Assembly (NCBI GenBank): GCA_024276815.1
Contig: JAJRWM010000057.1
Location: 1-7,274, forward strand
Direction: 5' to 3'
Origin: a bacterium
GTDB taxonomy: Bacteria; JACRDZ01; JAJRWM01
Length of the DNA: 7,274 bases
Part shown: one piece after another, positions 1 to 5,518 of the stretch
Layout: each line of letters opens with the position of its first letter
How positions within the stretch are numbered: the stretch's first letter is position 1
Translations under genes and position numbers: made by a program
The notes under the pieces: model-generated
What the model was told of the DNA's origin: nothing
What the model saw: only the letters and a program-made list of their open reading frames with translations
Database searches by the model: none

Positions 1-1067
1 CGTTCTGATAGTTGGCGGGCGTTAGCCGGGGTAAAAAAAACATCTTTGACAATTTTGTAAACCCGTTTCTCCAGGATTTGGTTATTGATAAGCCCCTTGT
101 TGCCGCAAGCGGTCTGTCTTCCCCTTGAGGCTTCACACAGCAAGAAAGTGGCGAGACCGTCGTTTGAAGGAAAAAGTTGGCGCTGACAATGCCCGCAACG
201 CAATAGCGAACCTAAAGGATAGTCATTTTCTGAAGTTTTTTTTTCTCCCCATCGGGAACCGCGCCGCTCTTGAACAGCCAGGTACATCTCCTTGCTGATA
301 ATAGCGTCATGGTTGTTTTCCAGAATGATCCACTCGCTCTCCGGTTTCACCCGCCCCCCCTTGCCTTTCTTGTCGTACTGATTCCAGACGCGGCAGCCGT
401 AATACACCTGGTTAACCAAAATCGCCCTGATGCTGGACTTGCGCCATTTGCTCGCGCTTCTTGGGGGAATCCCCTGTTCGTTAAGATAATTCGCGATTTC
501 ATCATAACTCCTGCCGGCCAGGTAAAGCTCAAATATTTTTTTCACCCGGGGCGCTTCTTCCTGATCAAGCTGAAGGCGGGTCTTAACGATTTCTTTCTCA
601 TTTTCAAAACCAACCACCACCTTGGTATGAGAATAACCATAGGGCGGCTTGCCACCGTTTTCGTTGTGCTCGGCGATGTTTTTCTTCATGCCCTTGATCG
701 TGCCGGCGGAGATGCTGCTCAGATAATAGCGGTCGATTATCCTGACCAGCCCGTTTAACAGTTCCAGAGAGCCATCCTCGGCTACCTGGTCGCGGGAGTA
801 AGTCGTCAGCCCCTGCTGTTCCAGCAGGCTTTTGTAGATCAAGCCCTCGCCGGGCAATTCGCCCACGGCGGACCAGTCATTGACCACAACCGCTTTAAAC
901 GGCGGGTTGGCGCGGCGGGCCGCGGCTAACATCCGCATCAGCGCCGAGGTTGATGAAGACGACGGCTCCTGGTAGACTTTTACGATGTTTAACCGTTTAT
1001 CATCAGCCAGTTTCCGTAAAGTTGGTTCCGATTCTTTTTCCGTTAAATAAAGAGCGCAACGGGCCAC
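1..1067 (-). CDS. Large serine recombinase homologue lacking catalytic residues (partial, C-terminus off the left edge)
   Basis: The frame is open for 355 codons from a GTG at 1067-1065 to the window edge. GAGG lies 7 nt before the GTG, and an in-frame TAA just upstream rules out a longer start. Domain order is that of large serine recombinases: resolvase-like fold (about 1-135), recombinase domain (about 138-250, with GGKPPYGY at 138-145, IFELYLAGRSYDEIANYL at 178-195, WRKSSIRAIL at 208-217 and NQVYYG at 219-224), then a zinc ribbon with C291, C294, C311 and C321. The resolvase part is abnormal. The usual YxRxS motif reads YLTEK (7-11), the loop with the nucleophilic serine and following glutamine is shortened, the DRxxR motif reads DWSAV (64-68), and the later arginine region reads YYLSSIS (114-120). 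Known family members cleave DNA through that serine, so this protein is probably inactive. It may still bind DNA, for example as a regulator or as partner of an active recombinase. The family call is secure; inactivity is inferred. Confidence 0.9.
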   Translation of the reverse strand, partial: MARCALYLTEKESEPTLRKLADDKRLNIVKVYQEPSSSSTSALMRMLAAARRANPPFKAVVVNDWSAVGELPGEGLIYKSLLEQQGLTTYSRDQVAEDGSLELLNGLVRIIDRYYLSSISAGTIKGMKKNIAEHNENGGKPPYGYSHTKVVVGFENEKEIVKTRLQLDQEEAPRVKKIFELYLAGRSYDEIANYLNEQGIPPRSASKWRKSSIRAILVNQVYYGCRVWNQYDKKGKGGRVKPESEWIILENNHDAIISKEMYLAVQERRGSRWGEKKTSENDYPLGSLLRCGHCQRQLFPSNDGLATFLLCEASRGRQTACGNKGLINNQILEKRVYKIVKDVFFTPANARQLSE

Positions 1068-1094
1068 TGTTTTTCCTCGTTTTCCCTAATTCCG

Positions 1095-1124
1095 ATTATA
1101 CCAGCAGATCAATTAGTATGTCGG
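1095..1124 (-). promoter_or_regulatory. Candidate sigma-70 promoter of the recombinase homologue
   Basis: On the minus strand a perfect TATAAT (1095-1100) is preceded by TGG, an extended -10 element. CCGACA (1119-1124) is a 4/6 match to -35 at an 18-bp spacing. Predicted initiation near 1088 gives a leader of about 20 nt that contains the GAGG ribosome binding site before the GTG. Confidence 0.6.
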
Positions 1125-1242
1125 CTCTTTCCCGGTCCTTCTTTACTCTCCCGGCCCTCGACCGCTGAGCGATAAAAACTCAGGCGGTTTAATAAAATTA
1201 TGTCAATTATTGAGAAAGAAGCCTTGTGAGGCGTGATTGGGG

Positions 1243-1258
1243 GCGGCAAAACTGCCGC
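1243..1258. repeat. GC-rich perfect hairpin upstream of the pilin promoter
   Basis: The stem is GCGGCA/TGCCGC (6 bp) with an AAAC loop, followed on the plus strand by GGC and an A-tract. Without a downstream T-run on either strand it does not look like an intrinsic terminator. Its role is unknown. Confidence 0.4.
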
Positions 1259-1270
1259 GGCAAAAAAATA

Positions 1271-1288
1271 ATTGAAAAAATATTCAAT
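1271..1288. repeat. AT-rich inverted repeat, possible operator
   Basis: ATTGAA and TTCAAT arms are separated by 6 nt (AAAATA). The dyad ends 38 bp upstream of the pilin -35 element, a suitable position for an activator site or UP-like element. In such AT-rich DNA it could also arise by chance. Confidence 0.25.
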
Positions 1289-1326
1289 AATACCAACCAG
1301 ATAAGAATCCTTTTAAGCATTGTTGA

Positions 1327-1354
1327 TTGACATCCGAAAAATTAATGTGATAAA
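1327..1354 (+). promoter_or_regulatory. Candidate sigma-70 promoter of the pilin gene
   Basis: A perfect TTGACA -35 (1327-1332) is followed after 16 bp by GATAAA (1349-1354, a 4/6 match to -10). TG at 1346-1347 makes it an extended -10. Initiation would fall near 1361, about 40 nt before the ATG. I found no sigma-54 type GG/GC element, although pilin genes in several bacteria use one. Confidence 0.6.
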
Positions 1355-1401
1355 GGCTCAACAGTAGTAAACGAGGCTTCAAGAAAAGGAGGTGTTAAAT
1401 A

Positions 1402-1827
1402 ATGATGAAACGAGGCGAAAAAGGTTTTACCTTGATCGAACTGATGATCGTTATCGCGATTATCGGGATCCTGGCAGCGGTTGCCATTCCTAACTTCCTG
1501 AGCGCGCGTGGTAAAGCGCAGGACGCCGCGGCTAAAGGCACGCTGGAAGCTATGAAGACAGCTTTGGAAATGTACATGGCATCCCAGGGCTACTATCCGC
1601 AACCGGCTGATGACGCTCTGGCGGCTCTGGAAACAGCCATGAGTGATGACTGGCCTTCCAACATTGACCGGACAAGTACCAATCCCGGCGCTTTAACCGG
1701 TTATCGTGGCGACACATCCGACTACGCTGTCTCAGCTATTGGTCGTGATTCTAGTCATTACTTCCATCTGACCAATGCCGGTACCTTGACTGGTCCTGAC
1801 TCAAACTCATCGATTGACGACCCCTAA
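1402..1827 (+). CDS. Type IV prepilin / pseudopilin (class III signal peptide)
   Basis: The 141-residue product is a structural subunit of a type IV pilus or a related pseudopilus. It has a short 8-residue basic leader, a prepilin peptidase site at G8|F9 (KGFTLIEL) and the invariant Glu5 of the mature protein (E13). An uninterrupted hydrophobic helix follows to about residue 32 (ending IPNFLSAR), then the amphipathic segment KAQDAAAKGTLEAMKTALEMY. The Ser/Thr/Asp-rich C-terminal domain has no cysteine, so there is no classical D-loop disulfide. The Q-G-Y-Y-P segment after the helix is also seen in GspG/PilA-like small pilins. AAAGGAGGTG at 1385-1394 fits ATG 1402 or ATG 1405; the first gives the better spacing. 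With its own promoter and terminator the gene looks monocistronic and strongly expressed. No assembly gene (pilB, pilC, pilD, pilQ) is in the window, so pilus and type II secretion pseudopilus cannot be separated with certainty. Confidence 0.95.
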   Translation: MMKRGEKGFTLIELMIVIAIIGILAAVAIPNFLSARGKAQDAAAKGTLEAMKTALEMYMASQGYYPQPADDALAALETAMSDDWPSNIDRTSTNPGALTGYRGDTSDYAVSAIGRDSSHYFHLTNAGTLTGPDSNSSIDDP

Positions 1828-1861
1828 TATTTATATCTAAACTATTTGTCAGAACTAAATC

Positions 1862-1899
1862 AAAGGATGGCGGTGAGAAATTGCCGCCATCCTTTTTTT
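1862..1899 (+). terminator. Intrinsic terminator of the pilin gene
   Basis: A 12-bp perfect stem (AAAGGATGGCGG / CCGCCATCCTTT) with a 10-nt loop runs into a T7 tract at 1893-1899. It begins 35 nt after the pilin stop codon and is a strong rho-independent terminator, so the pilin is transcribed alone. Confidence 0.93.
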
Positions 1900-2220
1900 A
1901 TCTTTGGAAGCTTGGCGTTTATTAAGCAGGAGCCGCCCTTTCAGGTTTCGCTGAAAAGCAGTTCATAGATAGATAAAAAGATTGCCCGCACTAAATTATC
2001 GTGAAACTCCGATTCTCCCGATAATTGTTTTTGCCGTCCCCTATGGGGAAGGTGTAAAGAAACTTACTTTTTTTCAAAAGTGGGGTTTCCAAGGTTCTTG
2101 TTTTACCTTACATCTGAACGTTAAAGGTTTTAGAGCGAGGGCCAAACAGAGAGAGATGTTAAGACAGGATGGAATTATGATTCTCGGAGGGAGGTTTTTC
2201 GCGATTCAACCGCTTGGAAC
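1900..2220. other. Intergenic stretch without a recognisable gene
   Basis: A frame starting with TTG at 1982 stays open for 81 codons, but it lacks a ribosome binding site and does not read like a protein. A small hairpin, TTTCAG-GTTTCG-CTGAAA (1939-1956), sits just after the pilin terminator. I saw no tRNA, no CRISPR repeat and no riboswitch core that I know, including the cyclic-di-GMP class I pattern. A small RNA or a decayed gene cannot be excluded. Confidence 0.4.
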
Positions 2221-2604
2221 TTACTGACTATCGTGTGAAACACCCAGGACTTTTTTAATTTTATTCTCCAGACTGCTTACCTGGAAAGGTTTTAATAAAT
2301 AACCTTTGACTTTATACTTTTTTGCGTTCTCAACATCCTCCGCGGAATGCTTGGCCGTGATCATTATTATCGGAATCTCTTTAAGCTCATCATCGTTTCT
2401 AACCCGCTGACAAACTTCCCAGCCGCTCATTCCAGGCATCATAATATCCAGAAGAATCATACCGGGAGGCTCACTGGTCATTACCCGCAAAGCCTCTTCA
2501 CCGTCACAGGCCTCCAGAACGTCATACCCGGCATCCTTGAGCACAAGCTTCAACAAATTGCGGGAAACCCGATCATCCTCGACTACCAGAACCTTCGATT
2601 TCAT
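2221..2604 (-). CDS. Stand-alone CheY-like response regulator receiver protein
   Basis: The 127-residue product is one complete receiver domain with no output domain. Motifs in order are the acidic pocket E9-D10-D11, the phospho-acceptor D53 in LLDIMMPGMSG, T83 in IITA-like MITAK, and K105-P106 in LLKPF. Such proteins take a phosphoryl group from a histidine kinase and act by binding partners, for example in chemotaxis, pilus motility or phosphorelays. No kinase is adjacent, so the partner is unknown. GAGG lies 6 nt before the ATG (plus-strand positions 2611-2614), and a strong promoter lies just upstream. It is divergent from the small coiled-coil gene at 2771. The pilin gene is nearby but convergent and separated by about 390 bp, so a link to pilus control is only a suggestion. 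Confidence 0.95.
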   Translation of the reverse strand: MKSKVLVVEDDRVSRNLLKLVLKDAGYDVLEACDGEEALRVMTSEPPGMILLDIMMPGMSGWEVCQRVRNDDELKEIPIIMITAKHSAEDVENAKKYKVKGYLLKPFQVSSLENKIKKVLGVSHDSQ

Positions 2605-2650
2605 CAGACGCCTCGGAAAATTGAAGTTTTACGGAAAAGCTGCTAATCTC

Positions 2651-2679
2651 ATTCTATCTATTCCAACGCCGGAAGTCAA
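2651..2679 (-). promoter_or_regulatory. Sigma-70 promoter of the receiver gene
   Basis: On the minus strand TTGACT (2674-2679) and TAGAAT (2651-2656) each match consensus at 5 of 6 positions and are separated by an ideal 17 bp. Initiation near 2644 leaves a leader of about 40 nt that contains the GAGG site. Confidence 0.75.
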
Positions 2680-2696
2680 CTGCCAACAAGCATAGT

Positions 2697-2710
2697 TCAA
2701 TATTAATTGA
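2697..2710. repeat. Small dyad in the divergent promoter region
   Basis: TCAAT-ATTA-ATTGA lies just upstream of the receiver -35 element and before the divergent gene at 2771. It shares TCAAT/ATTGA half-sites with the short palindrome at 1203-1213. A common regulator is possible but the match is short and AT-rich. Confidence 0.25.
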
Positions 2711-2770
2711 GGTACAGCGAGAAAAACAGCCTGACTACCATTAGCGGGAATAAAAAGGAAGGGTGTTAAA

Positions 2771-3013
2771 ATGAGCGAAGAGGATATCAAACAACTGATA
2801 GCGGAAGTTAGCCGACTAAGCGCCTGCCTTGTTTTTTTGACCAAAGGCTTAGAGGAAATGCGCCGGGATATCAAGTCGATATGCGATAAATGTGAAGTGA
2901 AAAAAGAAGTTAACCTTATCAAGGGCTACCAGATACAGCTTAAAATTATCTGGGCGCTGGTCAGCGCGGTTTTTATCAAACTGTTTATTGGCAAGCTGGC
3001 CAACCTGTTTTAA
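2771..3013 (+). CDS. Small tail-anchored coiled-coil membrane protein (XhlA-like layout)
   Basis: The product has 80 residues. AAGGAAGGG ends 7 nt before the ATG, a good ribosome binding site. Residues 6 to 37 form an ideal heptad pattern: I6, L9, V13, L16, L20, L23, L27, M30, I34 and I37 occupy alternating 3/4-spaced core positions, which predicts a long coiled coil. A C38-x2-C41 pair follows, then a hydrophobic segment (about 55-73) near the C-terminus that would anchor it in the membrane with the coiled coil in the cytoplasm. The layout resembles small phage or prophage XhlA-type (haemolysin/holin-associated) proteins, but no lysis genes are adjacent and I do not claim homology. A 97-codon frame on the opposite strand overlaps it; that one lacks a protein-like pattern. 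Function unknown. Confidence 0.72.
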   Translation: MSEEDIKQLIAEVSRLSACLVFLTKGLEEMRRDIKSICDKCEVKKEVNLIKGYQIQLKIIWALVSAVFIKLFIGKLANLF

Positions 3014-3021
3014 AGCGGATT

Positions 3022-3058
3022 ACACTCAGAGATTAACGAGTGTCAAGATTATTTTTTT
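3022..3058 (+). terminator. Weak intrinsic terminator after the small membrane protein
   Basis: ACACTC (3022-3027) pairs with GAGTGT (3038-3043) around a 10-nt loop. A T7 run follows 8 nt later (3052-3058) and overlaps the 3' end of the convergent glycosyltransferase gene. The short stem and the gap before the T-run make it a weak candidate for the plus strand. In the minus direction no T-run follows. Confidence 0.4.
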
Positions 3059-4986
3059 AAGGCCAAAACCCGCAGAAGTTCACGGGCGTAAGTATTTTTG
3101 GGCTGAAGCTTCAAAGCAAGCAAAGCGTGCCTTTTAGCGTTGCTGATATCGCCCCTGGTGTAATAAAGCGCCGAGGCCAGATTGGAATGCCCTAAATCAA
3201 GATCGGGCTTTATCGCCAACGCCCGCTCAAATAACTGAATCGCGGTCTCGCCATTATTATTGCCCAAATTAATGTAATGCACGCCTAAGTCTATTAACAA
3301 GGAGGCGTCATCAAAAGCGAATTCCCAAGCGCGACGCCATAGCTTATCCGCTAAATCAACCCGGCCCCGCTGAGCGAATATCTCTCCGCCCTTAACCAGG
3401 TAAAAAGCGATTATCAAACGGCTTTTATTGTCAAAAGGACGAGAAACAAGCGTTGGCGGCCAATGAATGAACCTGGTTATCGCCTTCTCTCCTCTGACCT
3501 CATCTTCAATTTCAAACAACAAACCGGTTTGCCGCCAGCGCCAGTCGCCATAAGGCAATTTCAGGGCGCGCGATGAGTATAACGGCCTTTTGTTGGTAAT
3601 TATTTCTTTGAACAAAGCCCGCCGTTTCCGGGTAAGCCGACTCCTTTCATACCTGCCGGGCTCTTTGACCAGACTGAAAATACCGCCGCCAAAAGGACTG
3701 TAAAATTTAATCCGATGACCCCGGTTTTCAATGTGCGCCAAGTAGGACAAAGTAAAAGTTAACATATTGCCCTGCACTAAAAAATAGCCGCCGCCCGCTG
3801 AGTTGATGGCGTCAAGAGCATAGCGATAAGCCAGGTAATTCGTTCTCTCAGGTGTTTTGCCCCACAAAGGAATTATATTCAATACGAGGGCAAAAGTAAT
3901 CGTGGAATGCAGTCCTGTCCGGAAACGGGAAGCGGGGATTAGCCGGAAAACAGCCCGCAGAAGGAACGCCAAACCGGCTAAGGCTAACAGAGACAAGGCC
4001 AGCATCGAGATTAATTCATAGCCCAGAAAATCCAGATGAGAATCGGAAAAATCGACATGCCGCAAATAAACGCCGATGTTCACCGCGATTATTAACGCGA
4101 ACGCACAACCCAGCCTAAACTTTTTTTTTATTAAAAGATAGAGGCCGGGAAGCGCCAGAATTAATAAAAAGTTTAATTGTTCCACAAAAAACAGGAATAT
4201 TTTCGCTATTCTCGGCCCTAAACTGACGCCGCTGGTTAATCCCAGTTGCCGGAAAAAGACAAAGTTGGCTTCCAGAGCGGAGAAATCCGTCAAGGCGCCC
4301 CAGCTAATCGGAGGAAATTTATTGGCCCTTAACGGTAAATAGAGGTAAACAGCCAAACCGGCCAGAAAAAACAAGAGAGCTTCCAGGTTGACGCGAAAGG
4401 GATACGAACCGTCTTTGTTAAGAACAAAAAAAAGAATCAATAGAATCGGAGCGTTCAGAAAAATATGTACTCCAAAAGACAAACCCAGCAAGAAAAACAG
4501 AAGGAAATAACTGGCTCGCTCCTCTTGGTCAGCAAGAAAACATCTGAACGCCAGGTAGAGTACGCCGAGAAAAAACAGGATGTTTAACGCGTAAACTTCC
4601 GCTCTGATGATTTGATAGAAAAAAGCCGGAATACTTAAAACAAACAACACGCTCCAGAAAAGATAGAGCCGCCGGTTCTCCTGATACCCCAGCAGATTCA
4701 TAAACAACTCTACCGTGTAGAGCAAAACCAGTATGGCTATCATGCCGGAGACCGAAGACATCAGGTTAATTCGCCAGGCGGGACTACCCAGCGGCAACGA
4801 TTTAAAGATATTAGCCAACAGTGTGTAAAAAGGAAAACCCAGCGCGTGCACCACGCTTAGCGTCAAGACCCCGGTAACGATCTCGGGGGAATCGCCGGGA
4901 AAGATTGTGGGGCCCAGGTTTTTGAGAAACAACGCCAGGCAAGTTAACAATATGATAACAGCAAAAAAGAGTTTATGATTTTTCAT
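3049..4986 (-). CDS. DUF2723 family membrane glycosyltransferase-like protein with C-terminal TPRs
   Basis: The 645-residue product is a multi-pass membrane protein. After TM1 (about 6-22), the first extracytoplasmic loop carries FPGDSPE (29-35, with D32 and E35), then VVHALGFPFYTLL (45-57) and AWRINLMS (70-77), the DUF2723 signature. The family usually has HPPGYP where this protein has HALGFP. YLYLPLRANKFPPISWG (214-230) is a second family motif. About ten hydrophobic segments extend to near residue 373. A soluble region follows, and residues about 520-640 contain TPR-like helices (for example ALAIKPDLDLGHSNLASAL, 589-607). DUF2723 proteins are GT-C-fold-like; the animal member TMEM260 is a protein O-mannosyltransferase. 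Transfer of a sugar from a lipid carrier to an exported protein is therefore likely, with donor and acceptor unknown. The ATG at 4986 has only a weak ribosome binding site. A 42-residue membrane ORF precedes it on the same strand. Confidence 0.9.
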   Translation of the reverse strand: MKNHKLFFAVIILLTCLALFLKNLGPTIFPGDSPEIVTGVLTLSVVHALGFPFYTLLANIFKSLPLGSPAWRINLMSSVSGMIAILVLLYTVELFMNLLGYQENRRLYLFWSVLFVLSIPAFFYQIIRAEVYALNILFFLGVLYLAFRCFLADQEERASYFLLFFLLGLSFGVHIFLNAPILLILFFVLNKDGSYPFRVNLEALLFFLAGLAVYLYLPLRANKFPPISWGALTDFSALEANFVFFRQLGLTSGVSLGPRIAKIFLFFVEQLNFLLILALPGLYLLIKKKFRLGCAFALIIAVNIGVYLRHVDFSDSHLDFLGYELISMLALSLLALAGLAFLLRAVFRLIPASRFRTGLHSTITFALVLNIIPLWGKTPERTNYLAYRYALDAINSAGGGYFLVQGNMLTFTLSYLAHIENRGHRIKFYSPFGGGIFSLVKEPGRYERSRLTRKRRALFKEIITNKRPLYSSRALKLPYGDWRWRQTGLLFEIEDEVRGEKAITRFIHWPPTLVSRPFDNKSRLIIAFYLVKGGEIFAQRGRVDLADKLWRRAWEFAFDDASLLIDLGVHYINLGNNNGETAIQLFERALAIKPDLDLGHSNLASALYYTRGDISNAKRHALLALKLQPKNTYARELLRVLALKK

Positions 4987-5063
4987 TAAACCAACAAGGT
5001 GTTTCAGAATATTATTTGCTTGCCGGGCCGCATTTTCATGGTTTCAACGGACTGGTTAACGAT

Positions 5064-5079
5064 ACAACAATATTGTTGT
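5064..5079. repeat. 16-bp perfect palindrome, likely operator
   Basis: ACAACAATATTGTTGT is a perfect palindrome. It lies between the 42-residue membrane ORF (stop at 5086) and the glycosyltransferase start (4986). No T-run follows on the minus strand, so it is unlikely to be a terminator. A binding site for a dimeric regulator is the simplest reading. Confidence 0.5.
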
Positions 5080-5085
5080 GCCATG

Positions 5086-5214
5086 CTATTGTTTGTTTTC
5101 TTTCCGCTCTTTTAATTTCTTGTAAATCAGGTAAACCGGAGGTAGCAAAACAAAGTTAATTAAAAGAGCTACTGAGAGATAAAGCCCCCAGACAATCATT
5201 TTGTTCCAATCCAT
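5086..5214 (-). CDS. Small single-pass membrane protein, 42 residues
   Basis: This short frame begins with ATG at 5214-5212 and ends with TAG at 5088-5086. TTAGGA lies 7 nt upstream of the ATG. The protein has a short polar start (MDWNK), one transmembrane segment (about 6-31, ending LPPVYLIY) and a strongly charged tail (KKLKERKENKQ), which predicts the C-terminus in the cytoplasm by the positive-inside rule. The layout recalls small accessory membrane subunits such as CcmD-type proteins, but I do not recognise a family. It lies 99 nt upstream of the glycosyltransferase on the same strand and could be co-transcribed with it, although the palindrome at 5064-5079 lies between them. Confidence 0.6.
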   Translation of the reverse strand: MDWNKMIVWGLYLSVALLINFVLLPPVYLIYKKLKERKENKQ

Positions 5215-5467
5215 AAAATATTCCTAACCGCTGTCGCGCGAAACTAACGTACGATCAGCAAAAATGTTGTTCAAGCCTGAAACTTCAGCTGGACGAGGCC
5301 CCCAAAACGCTACTCCCGACCGCCAACCGGCTACAAACTTGGGCGAACTCGTACCGCGCCTCATGAAACCCGGTCATACTTACCCCGAAATGAGCCGCCA
5401 ATAATACAAGTTTAGCTTGCTCAACCCTGAAATTCAAGCATGATTCAGGTAATCAATGACCTAAAAC
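5215..5467. other. Intergenic stretch with no supported gene
   Basis: Two short overlapping frames exist: a plus-strand ATG frame 5264-5404 (46 codons) and an antisense frame without a good start across about 5290-5445. Neither has a ribosome binding site. The middle (about 5280-5400) is more GC-rich than its flanks, which may point to a decayed gene. The region also holds the upstream sequence of two divergent genes. No RNA gene was recognised. Confidence 0.35.
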
Positions 5468-5476
5468 TGATATAAT
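5468..5476 (+). promoter_or_regulatory. Extended -10 promoter of the spermidine-synthase-like gene
   Basis: TGA directly precedes a perfect TATAAT (5471-5476), making an extended -10 element. No clear -35 box is visible at 16-18 bp. Initiation near 5483 would give a leader of about 36 nt that contains the AAGGAG site at 5508-5513. Confidence 0.55.
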
Positions 5477-5518
5477 CACATGACGAAACACGTTTGAAGC
5501 CGGCGATAAGGAGCGGTC

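Larger units (their letters stand above)
1068..1401. other. Divergent intergenic region between recombinase homologue and pilin
   Basis: No credible gene is present. The region holds the recombinase promoter, the pilin promoter and several dyads. Near 1162-1187 is a bulged hairpin with TGAG/CTCA at its core. TCAATTATTGA (1203-1213) is a short odd palindrome. GCGGCA-AAAC-TGCCGC (1243-1258) is a GC-rich hairpin in AT-rich surroundings, with no T-tract on either strand in the position needed for a terminator. ATTGAA-N6-TTCAAT lies at 1271-1288. Any of these could be regulator sites or recombinase recognition sequences, but nothing in the sequence proves it. Confidence 0.5.

Noticed and set aside
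347-532. Apparent frameshift of the recombinase at the G-run near 354-360
   Set aside because: A careful count gives seven G, which keeps one continuous frame through RVKPESEW. The frame that stops at 347 is a different reading frame.
270-758. Plus-strand frame of 162 codons
   Set aside because: It lies opposite the serine recombinase homologue, has no ribosome binding site and no protein-like pattern.
1342-1602. Minus-strand frames overlapping the pilin gene
   Set aside because: They are antisense to a well-supported prepilin and lack start signals.
1900-2220. Possible riboswitch or small RNA downstream of the pilin terminator
   Set aside because: Only one short hairpin is present, and no conserved riboswitch core or promoter could be identified.
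1982-2227. 81-codon plus-strand frame starting with TTG
   Set aside because: No ribosome binding site, mixed composition without domain-like pattern, and it overlaps the 3' end of the receiver gene.
2629-2922. 97-codon minus-strand frame overlapping the small coiled-coil gene
   Set aside because: The plus-strand frame has a ribosome binding site and a perfect heptad pattern; the minus frame has neither and covers the receiver promoter.
5080-5085. Possible sigma-54 promoter from TGGCAC on the minus strand before the palindrome
   Set aside because: The required TTGC element is absent five bases downstream; the sequence there is TATT.
5264-5404. 46-codon plus-strand frame
   Set aside because: No ribosome binding site and low-complexity, Pro/Thr/Arg-rich composition typical of non-coding GC-rich DNA.
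5290-5445. Antisense frame containing a stretch like LLAAHFGVSMTGFHEARYEF, resembling part of a helix-turn-helix or peptidase-type domain
   Set aside because: It has no credible start codon or ribosome binding site and ends in low-complexity residues. At most it is a gene remnant, and I could not support even that.
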